Below the pieces are notes generated by a model. That model was not told the DNA's origin. It made no database searches and saw nothing but the letters and a program-made list of their open reading frames with translations. DNA of 46,008 nucleotides. It comes from Peptococcaceae bacterium (GTDB lineage: Bacteria; Bacillota; Desulfitobacteriia; Desulfitobacteriales; Syntrophobotulaceae). The position numbers and the translations under genes are program-made. The DNA lies in the NCBI GenBank assembly GCA_012520405.1, contig JAAYOJ010000071.1, positions 1 to 46,008 of the forward strand, written 5' to 3'. Positions 1 through 7,857 of the stretch are shown here, piece by piece; the stretch's first letter is position 1; the number at the start of each line of letters is the position of its first letter.

Positions 1-1
1 G

Positions 2-250
2 ATCACTGAAGAGGCAGTAATATATTTTGCTAAGGCTAAAATCCAAGCTATTGGAGCAGATGTAGTAAGTGCTGACTGTTGTTTCCCGAATATGCCGGGT
101 CATCAGAAACATTTTCTACCTAATGGTATCCTGATCATGGAAAGTTTTGTGAATATGGGGCCTGCTCCTGCTACTGGTTTGTTCGTTGGCCTACCTTGGA
201 AAATCAAGGATGGGTCTGGTTCTCCAATGAGTCCTATTCTTTTTGGTTGA
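2..250 (+). CDS. Cyclase-family hydrolase, C-terminal fragment
   Basis: The window opens inside this gene; 82 residues and the stop remain. The fragment reads ADVVSADCCFPN, then GILIMESFVNM, and ends in a GLFVGLPWKIKDGSGSP segment. This matches the C-terminal pattern of the cyclase / kynurenine-formamidase-like family (metal-dependent hydrolases of amides or cyclic compounds), where a conserved 'E..+N.' stretch is followed by 'LP.KI..G.GSP'. The metal-binding HxGTHxD motif would lie upstream, outside the window, so activity cannot be judged. It converges on the TRAP transporter genes and could belong to the same catabolic locus. Substrate unknown. Confidence 0.75.
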   Translation: MTEEAVIYFAKAKIQAIGADVVSADCCFPNMPGHQKHFLPNGILIMESFVNMGPAPATGLFVGLPWKIKDGSGSPMSPILFG

Positions 251-267
251 CAGTATAGTTTAACCGA

Positions 268-304
268 CTAGATAGATAGTGCGTGCTTAGCTGGGCAAGC
301 ACGC
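268..304. repeat. Copy 1 of a short repeat with hairpin potential
   Basis: CTAGATA is followed by the 16-mer TGCGTGCTTAGCTGGG (280-295). The same 16-mer recurs at 32412-32427, also after CTAGATA. In this copy GCGTGCTT (281-288) and AAGCACGC (297-304) form a perfect 8-bp stem around an 8-nt loop. The copy lies just beyond the 3' end of a minus-strand gene and its terminator, as the second copy does. Confidence 0.6.
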
Positions 305-315
305 AGCCTAAAAGT

Positions 316-347
316 AACCAGCAAGTGCTCTTTAGCGTTTGCTGGTT
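316..347 (-). terminator. Probable terminator of the TRAP operon
   Basis: AACCAGCAA (316-324) and TTGCTGGTT (339-347) form a 9-bp stem about 45 bp past the dctM stop. On the minus strand the stem is followed only by ACTTTTAGG, so the U-tract is weak. Confidence 0.5.
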
Positions 348-392
348 AAAAAATAATAGGAGAAAAGAAAACATCAAAGATTAATTCTGTTA

Positions 393-1700
393 TTACATAT
401 GACTAGGAAGCCATAAAGATAGCTGTGGAACTGAAACAAGCAATATTATATGGAAAACATCACAGATCAAAAAAGGTACAACACCCTTGTAAAGCGAGAC
501 CAACGGCTGATCAATGGCCTTGGAAAGAACAAACAGGTTTAATCCAACGGGAGGAGTGATCATACTGGTCTCCAAGAGTCTTACCATAATAACTCCCCAC
601 CAGATAGGATCATAACCCAAAGCTAATACAATCGGATAGATAATAGGAAGTGTCAGGAGAATTACAGCCAGCGCATCAAGGAAGCAACCTGTAATCAGAT
701 AGAACATTGTAATAATGATAATGATTACAATAGGGGGGACATTATGAGTAGCCTGAAAGTTGACAATTGTTTCGCTTAAGAATACGGTCAGACCGCTTGC
801 GGTAACAAATCGAAGAAAGAAAAATGCAGATAAAATAAGAAATAGGGTCATCCCGGAAGTCTTGAGTGCTTCTGTAAGGGCGGAAAACGTATTCCTGACA
901 TTTAGTCTTCTCATTATGACGCCAACTAACAAAGTGAAAGTAGCACCCATGGCACCGGCTTCAGTAGGAGAAAAGAAACCTCCGTATATTCCGCCCATGA
1001 TGAAAATAAAGATAATAATAACCGGCGTAATTCTTCCCAAGGAACTGATTTTTTCCCTCATTGGATATGACTCGCCCACCTGAGCGTATTCCGGCTTGAT
1101 TTTGCACGCTACCCAAATCGCGATGCAATAAAAAATAACCTGAGTAATACCCGGGATCATTCCGGCCATAAACAACTTGCCAATTGATTGTTCCGTGAGA
1201 AGACCATAAATAATGAAAGCGATGCTAGGCGGAATCATACTGCCAATGGTGCCGCCGGCCACAATGGTACCTCCGGCAAAACCTTTGTTATAGCCATGCC
1301 GCTTCATTTCAGGAAAAGAAACCTTGCCAAACGTTACTGCGGTGGCAACACTGTCCCCGCAAATGGCGGCAAAAAAGCCGCAGGCAACAACCGTTGCCAT
1401 GGCCAATCCACCGCGAATTTTACTCAGCCACTTGCTGGCTGCATCATAGAGATCTGCACCAATACCGGATACGGATATCATACACCCCATAAAAACAAAA
1501 GTTGGAATACAGGCCAAAGTATAGTTTGCAGCCTGGCTGTAAGGCAAGGTACCGGCCAGGGATAAGCCACTGCTTATGCCGTTGATGACCATAACTCCCA
1601 CAAGGCCAACCGCAAACATGGTAATGGCAACCCATTGTCTTGCAAACATCAGAACCAACATAATTCCAATGCCAATCAGTCCTATTGTCATATTTGACAT
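393..1700 (-). CDS. dctM: TRAP transporter large permease DctM
   Basis: This 435-residue protein is very hydrophobic, with about a dozen predicted membrane segments and conserved DctM landmarks: GCMISVSGIGADLYDAASKW, a glycine-rich GGTIVAGGTIGSMIPPS stretch near residue 150, and SMITPPVGLNLFV near the C-terminus. It is the translocating subunit of a tripartite ATP-independent periplasmic transporter, driven by an ion gradient. The start codon overlaps the dctQ stop (TAATG), so translation is coupled. Length is normal for the family. Substrate cannot be read from this subunit. Confidence 0.95.
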   Translation of the reverse strand: MSNMTIGLIGIGIMLVLMFARQWVAITMFAVGLVGVMVINGISSGLSLAGTLPYSQAANYTLACIPTFVFMGCMISVSGIGADLYDAASKWLSKIRGGLAMATVVACGFFAAICGDSVATAVTFGKVSFPEMKRHGYNKGFAGGTIVAGGTIGSMIPPSIAFIIYGLLTEQSIGKLFMAGMIPGITQVIFYCIAIWVACKIKPEYAQVGESYPMREKISSLGRITPVIIIFIFIMGGIYGGFFSPTEAGAMGATFTLLVGVIMRRLNVRNTFSALTEALKTSGMTLFLILSAFFFLRFVTASGLTVFLSETIVNFQATHNVPPIVIIIIITMFYLITGCFLDALAVILLTLPIIYPIVLALGYDPIWWGVIMVRLLETSMITPPVGLNLFVLSKAIDQPLVSLYKGVVPFLICDVFHIILLVSVPQLSLWLPSHM

Positions 1701-2200
1701 TACCTTACAACCTCCCTTGTGTCTTTTCTCTTGCCTGCTTGGATCTGGGAATCAATCAATCTGTACTCAACGCTTAAAACAGCTAGAGCAAAAAGGAAAA
1801 AGCCGAGACAAGCAATGAAAACAAAGGGGGCTCTGGGTATTTGCAGAAGTTGGGATACGTAATTCATCTTCGCGACGGACAAACCTTGTTTAAAGGATTG
1901 AATGGAAATAAACATTGCCGTGGCAAAAGCAAACAGATTGTTAAAATGTTCTAACCAAGGCCTGGATTTTAAGATATCTACGCGAATATGTGTGTCTGAA
2001 AGCACACAAGCTGCAATGGTAGAATAGATAATACAAACCTGAGCATTAACTGTGATCTCAATATCACCGGGTAAAGGATGGTTAAAAAAACGCATGATTG
2101 TGTTGACTGTGGTATAAAACATGAGTAGTAGTATGATTGTGCCACCAAAGTACATAAATTTGTTAATGATCCAGTCTGCGTAATCGAATATTTTTTTCAT
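1700..2200 (-). CDS. dctQ: TRAP transporter small permease DctQ
   Basis: This 166-residue protein has four predicted transmembrane segments, starting at FMYFGGTIILLLMFYTTVNT. The segment IEITVNAQVCIIYSTIAACVLSDTHIRVDIL is typical of the DctQ family, which pairs with DctM in the membrane. It lies 82 bp downstream of dctP and overlaps dctM by 1 nt, so the three genes form one transcription unit. Identification rests on topology, context and the short conserved core. Confidence 0.93.
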   Translation of the reverse strand: MKKIFDYADWIINKFMYFGGTIILLLMFYTTVNTIMRFFNHPLPGDIEITVNAQVCIIYSTIAACVLSDTHIRVDILKSRPWLEHFNNLFAFATAMFISIQSFKQGLSVAKMNYVSQLLQIPRAPFVFIACLGFFLFALAVLSVEYRLIDSQIQAGKRKDTREVVR

Positions 2201-2281
2201 TGATTCATCTCCAAGGACATAAATTTGTAAAAACGGTCATGCTTAAATGATGACCGTTTACATATTCAGATTTTATCTTGT

Positions 2282-3364
2282 TTACCATTGAGCTTTAATT
2301 GCTTCGCAAAGATCATTGTACAGAGCTTCACCGTCATAGCCGAGCTTTTTACAAGCATCGAACCATTCTTTATTGGAAACATCCATCCAGTCATGCCACG
2401 GTTTTAAATCATCACCTTTTACATAGACAAACGTATCTCCCCGATCGGTACAAATCTTCTTCGCTTCTTCAATAATAGGAATATCCATAGAGGCCATTTC
2501 ATCTAAGCCATAAGAAAAGCTCTCAACCAGGATATCCTGCAGATCCGCAGGGAGACTTTCCCAAGTTTGCGAGTTAATGATAAAACCAATAGACGGAGCA
2601 TAAAGACCACCATCACCGTCTTCACCGAGTTCGCCAAAGATTGTGTGATATTTTTCAAAATCCAAAGTCGCAAAGTTATTTAGTACAGCCCAGTGAGTTG
2701 CTTGGCCGTCGATCATATTCTTTTCCAGTGAGGTGTAATACTCGCCGGGGTCCATAGCGGTTGCTGCGGATCCCATGGTCGTAAAGTAAGAGACAGCATC
2801 GCCAATAGACTCGAGCTTTAAGCCTTTAAGATCTTCAGGAGTTTTTATTGCCTTATCTTTAGTATGAATGTTATATCCTGCTAGTGCGCTGACACTCAGC
2901 CATCTTACACCGACAGATTCAAATTCTTTGTTTAAATCAGGATTGTTGTTTAAAAATTCACGATAGGCGTTGGTCGTCTTCTGACGAGCGGGAGGAGTAA
3001 CTTTCAAGGGCTTGGAAAATACCTGGTTAACAACGAAAGATTGGGCAATCATGCTGGCATCAACCATTGCAATGTCAACAACTTTGTCAGCAGTACCGAT
3101 GAAAGTGTCATCATAGGCAACCATATTCCCACTGAAATACACTTCAAATTTCAGCCTACCGTTACTGAGTTCAGCGGCTTTATCAGCAGCCATTTGGGTG
3201 ATCATTCCTGGAGGAATGGTTTCAGGACAGTGTGTGTTTACTTTTAGGGTATAAACTTTGTCAGCAGAATCCGATGCCGCCCCGCTTTCCGGCTTAGAGC
3301 AACCAACCAGCATTAGCGTTAATGGCATGATGAATACGAGTATCAGAGATAATACCTTTTTCAT
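2282..3364 (-). CDS. dctP: TRAP transporter solute-binding lipoprotein DctP
   Basis: The 360-residue extracytoplasmic receptor begins with a signal peptide and a lipobox (L19-V-G-C22), so it is probably lipid-anchored, as expected in a monoderm. The mature part has the DctP pattern, including TPEDLKGLKLES and NMIDGQATHWAVLN. Family receptors usually carry Arg after 'LKGLKI' (Arg147 in SiaP), which binds the substrate carboxylate; here the aligned residue is Glu185. The substrate may therefore not be a simple carboxylate, or may bind differently. The start is set by GGAGGGGAGAAA before ATG. Confidence 0.93.
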   Translation of the reverse strand: MKKVLSLILVFIMPLTLMLVGCSKPESGAASDSADKVYTLKVNTHCPETIPPGMITQMAADKAAELSNGRLKFEVYFSGNMVAYDDTFIGTADKVVDIAMVDASMIAQSFVVNQVFSKPLKVTPPARQKTTNAYREFLNNNPDLNKEFESVGVRWLSVSALAGYNIHTKDKAIKTPEDLKGLKLESIGDAVSYFTTMGSAATAMDPGEYYTSLEKNMIDGQATHWAVLNNFATLDFEKYHTIFGELGEDGDGGLYAPSIGFIINSQTWESLPADLQDILVESFSYGLDEMASMDIPIIEEAKKICTDRGDTFVYVKGDDLKPWHDWMDVSNKEWFDACKKLGYDGEALYNDLCEAIKAQW

Positions 3365-3410
3365 TTTCTCCCCTCCATATTTGTATTAATATAATATTGG
3401 GTTTATAATG

Positions 3411-4172
3411 TTAACCCATTGCATGACGGCCACCGTCTGCAGAAATTATAGCCCCATGTATCCAACTGGCCTCATCACTGGCTAGGAAAAGGGTGAGATA
3501 AGCCATATCTTCTGGGGTACCCAATCTCTTGCAAGGCAGAGTTTGGAATACAATTTCCCTTTCCTCAGGATTATTTTCGAATATCTCTTCCAAAAGAGGG
3601 GTTGTAACAATACCCGCAGCAATAGCATTGGCACGAATACCTTGCGCCGCAAAGTCAATACATAATTGCTTTGTGTATCCGCATACAGCATGTTTAGCCG
3701 AGACATAAGCAACACCTCCGGCGGTGCCGGTCAATCCCGCAATAGAGGCCATATTGATGACGGAACCACCCCCGTTTTCCAACATATACGGGAGAACAGC
3801 CTTTGTCATAAGGAATGTTCCTTTGACATCTACATTGTATAGCTCATCCCAGCCCTCTTCTGTTTGCTGAATTGTGTTTTTAAATCCGTCAAAAAAACCG
3901 GCAGTATTGCAAAGAATATCTATCTTTCCAAATTCCTTTATTGCCAATAAAGCGGTACTGTTGCATTCATCAGCTTTAGACACGTCCATAATACGGCCAA
4001 TCGCCTCACCGCCAGCTTTATGAATGCGGTTTAAGACCAGCTCCATTCGCTCCCTGTTTCTTCCCGTGCAAACCACTTTTGCACCCTCTGAAGCCAGTAT
4101 CGCAGCTTGTGCTGCTCCAATACCGGAAGTAGCACCGGTTACGATTGCTACTTTTCCTTCTACACGCTTCAT
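3411..4172 (-). CDS. Short-chain dehydrogenase/reductase (SDR A)
   Basis: This 253-residue classical SDR, probably NAD(P)H-dependent, has the cofactor motif TGATSGIG (12-19), NTAG (89-92), catalytic Ser143, Tyr156 and Lys160, and a C-terminal 'SADGGRHAMG'. The helix residue that is usually the catalytic Asn is Asp115, as in SDR C. It is one of three tandem paralogues here. It lies 46 bp upstream of dctP and has AAGGAG ahead of its ATG, so it is likely cotranscribed with the transporter and oxidises or reduces the imported compound. Substrate unknown. Confidence 0.9.
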   Translation of the reverse strand: MKRVEGKVAIVTGATSGIGAAQAAILASEGAKVVCTGRNRERMELVLNRIHKAGGEAIGRIMDVSKADECNSTALLAIKEFGKIDILCNTAGFFDGFKNTIQQTEEGWDELYNVDVKGTFLMTKAVLPYMLENGGGSVINMASIAGLTGTAGGVAYVSAKHAVCGYTKQLCIDFAAQGIRANAIAAGIVTTPLLEEIFENNPEEREIVFQTLPCKRLGTPEDMAYLTLFLASDEASWIHGAIISADGGRHAMG

Positions 4173-4336
4173 AATAGCTGCACTCCTTTACCAACCACTT
4201 TTTAGCTATGAAAATTCTTAAAAGCCATACCCATAATATGTATGTCTAACCGTAATCATAGCATGGAAATGTTGGAAGGTCTTTACTAGAATATTAAAAA
4301 ATATAAAGAGGTTTTCGAATATTCTTCAAATACTCA

Positions 4337-5890
4337 CTATACTAAAAGTGTCTTATTGGTAAATAAAAAAATTTTAAAAGAAAGGTAGAGGCAAAAACTC
4401 ACATCGGGATCATTGAGGTCAATATTCAGTAATTTTTCGATTCTTTTAATCCGGTAACTCATAGAGTTTGGCTGAATATTAAAAATCCGCGCTGATTTTG
4501 CCAGGTTATTGCCATTGGAAAGATAGGTATACAAAGTTTGGGCATACTTTGTTTGGTACTCCTCATCATATTCCATAAGCTTTATGATTAAAGGATTATA
4601 GAAGCTTTTCAGATCCTTATTTTCTCCAGCAAGGTTTAGTAAATGATACAGAATGTAATCCTGATAGAAATGAAATTTTTTTTCTTTATGTAAACGGATA
4701 CCCATATTCATTGCAATAGTAGATTGCTCATAAGCTTCACTAATATTAGCAATATCATGAAAGCAATAACTTATTCCAGCTATTAATTGATGTTCATTTA
4801 AAAAATCAATAAGTTTACTTAGCTCAGATTCAGTCAAGAATTTATCTTTCGGATAACTCAACAGTAGGATAATATTGTTTTTATAGACAATGCATTTGCT
4901 TTTGACAAAGATTCTTTCCAACCAATCAGTAATAAAAGCTAAAGCAATATTTCCAAGAACTTCTGATTTCGGGCGTAAGGAGAGTAGGTACAGATCTTTA
5001 TTTAATGAGAGTCCTAGTGATTTCATCCTCTCTTCGATCACCATTCTGTCGCGAATTTTGCCTTCCAAAAGATCAATTAGGAAAAATTCATATAACATAC
5101 CCTTGGTATTATTCGAATAACTGTTTCTTTGCATTTCACAGGAAACTATTTTACTGAAATGTTTCAGCAAAATAGCTGTATTTTCATTAAAAGGATTCCT
5201 TTTTTCTAATACGGAAACATGGCCTACAACTTTATTATTGATTGTAAATCTTAAGGCCATATAATTCCAAATCATCATGCCTTTTTTTTTAAATATTATT
5301 GGAGTATCACTTTTATAAACTTCTAAAAAACCTGAATCCTTCATGTCCTGAACGTGATCATAGTTACAATACCCTATTTCTGCCATATGACACCACAGTG
5401 GATCAACTTTTTCCTTACTCAAACCCAGAAATTTAAAACTCATATCACAAACGGTTACCGGGTTTTCAAAAACTTCTGTGGCTATATCGACCAAATGTTG
5501 TATTCCTTTGCAGGAAAGAAGTGCTTCCGAAAGTTTCTGTAAACCTCGATTCAACTTGTGTTGCTCGGTTATAAAGTGATTAACCTCATTGAACAAACGA
5601 TTAATATCTGCAGGAGGGTTTACGAAAAGAAAATTATGATGATTACTTTCTAAGAAATCGATATCGTCTCTGTTATCTCTAATGCATATAATATTTAAAC
5701 AATCTTGAAAACTAGTTATCTCAGGAAGATCAGTTGCCTTACAGATGTAGAGCAATTCCCGTTTTAACTGATTTTTACAATAATCAAATAATACTACATC
5801 ATTTACAAAGGAATAGTCTTTATTGAAAATATGTAATTCCAGACTATAATGACTTATCCTTTCGGCGATAACCTCAAAGCTTACACTCAA
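4337..5890 (-). CDS. PucR/CdaR-type transcriptional regulator
   Basis: This 517-residue regulator ends with a PucR C-terminal helix-turn-helix: YTYLSNGNNLAKSARIFNIQ, then NSMSYRIKRIEKLL. The N-terminal two thirds contain a sensor-like region (a possible GAF-like stretch around 130-240) and a middle domain. Relatives are activators of catabolic operons that sense the substrate. The start is TTG at 5890, with GGAG 8 nt upstream; no in-frame ATG is nearby. It lies between SDR B and SDR A, so it is the natural candidate to control both SDR groups and the transporter. Confidence 0.85.
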   Translation of the reverse strand: MSVSFEVIAERISHYSLELHIFNKDYSFVNDVVLFDYCKNQLKRELLYICKATDLPEITSFQDCLNIICIRDNRDDIDFLESNHHNFLFVNPPADINRLFNEVNHFITEQHKLNRGLQKLSEALLSCKGIQHLVDIATEVFENPVTVCDMSFKFLGLSKEKVDPLWCHMAEIGYCNYDHVQDMKDSGFLEVYKSDTPIIFKKKGMMIWNYMALRFTINNKVVGHVSVLEKRNPFNENTAILLKHFSKIVSCEMQRNSYSNNTKGMLYEFFLIDLLEGKIRDRMVIEERMKSLGLSLNKDLYLLSLRPKSEVLGNIALAFITDWLERIFVKSKCIVYKNNIILLLSYPKDKFLTESELSKLIDFLNEHQLIAGISYCFHDIANISEAYEQSTIAMNMGIRLHKEKKFHFYQDYILYHLLNLAGENKDLKSFYNPLIIKLMEYDEEYQTKYAQTLYTYLSNGNNLAKSARIFNIQPNSMSYRIKRIEKLLNIDLNDPDVSFCLYLSFKIFLFTNKTLLV

Positions 5891-5945
5891 ATGATCAACT
5901 CCATCAAAAGATTAACCCAAGAAACAGTTTTGAAGAGCAAAAGAT

Positions 5946-6707
5946 TTAACCGAGGGCCTGACGACCGCCGTCAGCACAAATAATCGCCCCATTGATCCAC
6001 CTAGCCTCATCACTAGCAAGAAATACTGTCAAGTAAGCAATATCCTCAGCCCGGCCAAGGGTTTTGCTTGGAATTTTCTCAAATATTGTAACTCTTTCGC
6101 TTGGATCGTTTTCAAAAATCTTTTCCAGTATTGGTGAATGCACAGATCCTGCCGCTATGGCGTTGGCACGAATACCTTTTTCGGCGTAGTCAACGCATAA
6201 TTGCTTAGTATAGCCTACTACAGCATGTCTAGCGGCAGTATAAGCAGCGCCACCTGCACCACCAGTTAGTCCGGCAACCGCAGATAAATTGATTAAGCAT
6301 CCACCACCGGAACTTAACATATCCGGTAAAACAGCGTTACACATCATGAAAACACCTAGAACGTTGATCCGAAATATGTCGTTCCAGCCTTCTTCGGTTT
6401 GTTCCAGGGACTTTTTAAATCCGTCGAAAATATTGAATGAATTACACAAAACGTCTATCCTGCCAAACTTTTCTATTGCAAGGGCTGCCGCTCTTTTACA
6501 ATCCGCTGCTTCCTCAACTTTTGCTAAACAACCGACGGCCTTACCTCCTTTATTACAAATAGCAGAGACGATTTTGTTAATCCCACTTTGATCTCTTCCC
6601 ATACATACAATATTTGCTCCCTCGGAGGCCATAATCATAGCCTGGGTTTCACCAATACCTGCAGTAGCATCTGTAATAATTACGCTCTTACCTTCTAAAC
6701 GTTTCAA
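5946..6707 (-). CDS. SDR-family protein with degenerate active site (SDR B)
   Basis: At 253 residues it is full length and co-linear with SDR A and C, but key positions are changed: TGxxxGIG is TDATAGIG (Asp13), the NTAG motif is NSFN (89-92), catalytic Ser143 is Ala, and Lys160 is Arg. Tyr156 remains. In classical SDRs the Ser and Lys are needed for catalysis and Gly13 for cofactor binding, so it is probably a non-catalytic or structural paralogue. The frame is intact, with a TTG start preceded by AAAGGGG. It follows SDR C by 30 bp in one operon. Confidence 0.85.
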   Translation of the reverse strand: MKRLEGKSVIITDATAGIGETQAMIMASEGANIVCMGRDQSGINKIVSAICNKGGKAVGCLAKVEEAADCKRAAALAIEKFGRIDVLCNSFNIFDGFKKSLEQTEEGWNDIFRINVLGVFMMCNAVLPDMLSSGGGCLINLSAVAGLTGGAGGAAYTAARHAVVGYTKQLCVDYAEKGIRANAIAAGSVHSPILEKIFENDPSERVTIFEKIPSKTLGRAEDIAYLTVFLASDEARWINGAIICADGGRQALG

Positions 6708-6737
6708 AGTCTTACCCCTTTCAGATAATTATCCATC

Positions 6738-7499
6738 TTAGCCAAGTGCTTGCCGACCACCATCAGCAGAAATGATTGCTCCGTGTATCCACCTGGCTTC
6801 GTCGCTTGCAAGAAAAACAGTTAAATAGGCGATGTCTTCCGGTTGGCCAATATTCTTACTAGGGATGGTTTCATACATTTTGGTTTTTTCATGAGGATCG
6901 TCCTCTATGATCTTCTTTAGGATTGCAGTTGCAACAGTTCCTGCAGCGATAGCATTGGCACGGATGCCATGCATTGCGTAATCGACGCATAACTGTTTGG
7001 TGTAACCGTTTACAGCATGTTTAGCCGCGGTATAGGCAGCACCGCCTGCACCTCCGGTAAGTCCAGCGATGGAGGTCACATTAATAATCGAACCGTTTTT
7101 ATTTGCCAGCATATTGGGAAGCACCGCATTCGTCATGAGGAAAACGCCTTTCACATCTACATCAAACAATTTCATCCAACCTTCTTCGGTCTGGTCTAAG
7201 GATTTTTTAAAGCCGTCAAATATGCCCGCGGTATTGCATAGGGAATCGATTCTGCCATACTTTTCAATTGCCAATGCTGCAGCACGCTTACAGTCAGCCT
7301 CATTCTGTACGCTTGCCAGGCACCCGGTAGCTTCACCGCCTTCTTGGGATATCTTGTTAAGTACCCGTTCCATCCGCTCTTTATTTTGGCCGACACAAAT
7401 AATCTTTGCTCCTTCACGAGCCATTATAACGGCCTGCGCTTCACCAATACCTGACGTTGCACCGGTAACAATTACAGTTTTGCCTGCCAAACGTTTCAT
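6738..7499 (-). CDS. Short-chain dehydrogenase/reductase (SDR C)
   Basis: This 253-residue classical SDR has an intact TGATSGIG (12-19), NTAG (89-92), Ser143, Tyr156 and Lys160. As in SDR A, Asp115 replaces the usual helix Asn. I chose ATG at 7499 because GGAGG lies 9 nt upstream and both sister proteins also begin MKR; the in-frame TTG at 7508 abuts the ribosome site directly. It is the first gene of the minus-strand set, behind a leader with a terminator-like hairpin. Substrate unknown. Confidence 0.9.
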   Translation of the reverse strand: MKRLAGKTVIVTGATSGIGEAQAVIMAREGAKIICVGQNKERMERVLNKISQEGGEATGCLASVQNEADCKRAAALAIEKYGRIDSLCNTAGIFDGFKKSLDQTEEGWMKLFDVDVKGVFLMTNAVLPNMLANKNGSIINVTSIAGLTGGAGGAAYTAAKHAVNGYTKQLCVDYAMHGIRANAIAAGTVATAILKKIIEDDPHEKTKMYETIPSKNIGQPEDIAYLTVFLASDEARWIHGAIISADGGRQALG

Positions 7500-7530
7500 A
7501 AATTTCAACCTCCGTCATTTATTAACCTCG

Positions 7531-7581
7531 AAAAAAAAGGGCTGACACGCCCTTACATTGGGCTGACAAAGGATAACAGCC
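7531..7581 (-). promoter_or_regulatory. Attenuator-like leader of the SDR C operon
   Basis: On the minus strand AAGGGC, a 6-nt loop and GCCCTT are followed by a T-run (7531-7554), a canonical terminator only 32 bp before the SDR C start. Just upstream GGCTG/CAGCC (7561-7581) can form another hairpin. The repeated TGTCAGCCC lets the upstream GGCTG pair with the terminator's 3' arm instead, giving a possible antiterminator. Confidence 0.5.
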
Positions 7582-7661
7582 ACTTTTAGGAAAAAAGCTT
7601 TTAAAATTTTATCAATTTATGAAAAAATTTACATGCTTTATTTTCATTATAAATATGACTA

Positions 7662-7775
7662 ATAGCATTTTCAAGACCTAAAAAATTAAGATGAGTTTAA
7701 GATATAAGCTATTCCAGCCTTGACTTAGAACTCATCTCAATAATATAATAAACTTATGTATAACGAAAATGCTAT
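7662..7775. repeat. Nested inverted repeats in the lysR-SDR intergenic region
   Basis: The outer arms ATAGCATTTTC (7662-7672) and GAAAATGCTAT (7765-7775) are perfect inverted copies. The inner arms AGATGAGTTTAAG (7689-7701) and CTTAGAACTCATCT (7724-7737) match except for one inserted base. Both pairs are centred near 7716, between divergent genes. They are probably operator DNA for the LysR-type and/or PucR-type regulator; LysR operators often contain interrupted dyads. Confidence 0.6.
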
Positions 7776-7857
7776 GTAAACAATAATTATTATAGTATAC
7801 TTTTTATAAGTGCATAATGTTTTAAGTCCTAATTTCTTTTGGAAGAAGGTGCTTTTT

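Noticed and set aside
7069-7545. 158-codon plus-strand frame opposite SDR C
   Set aside because: Similar shadow frames occur opposite the sister SDR genes, so it mirrors SDR codon use.
7621-7800. Possible CRISPR or tandem repeat array
   Set aside because: The repeats are inverted pairs, not direct repeats with spacers; no cas genes in the window.
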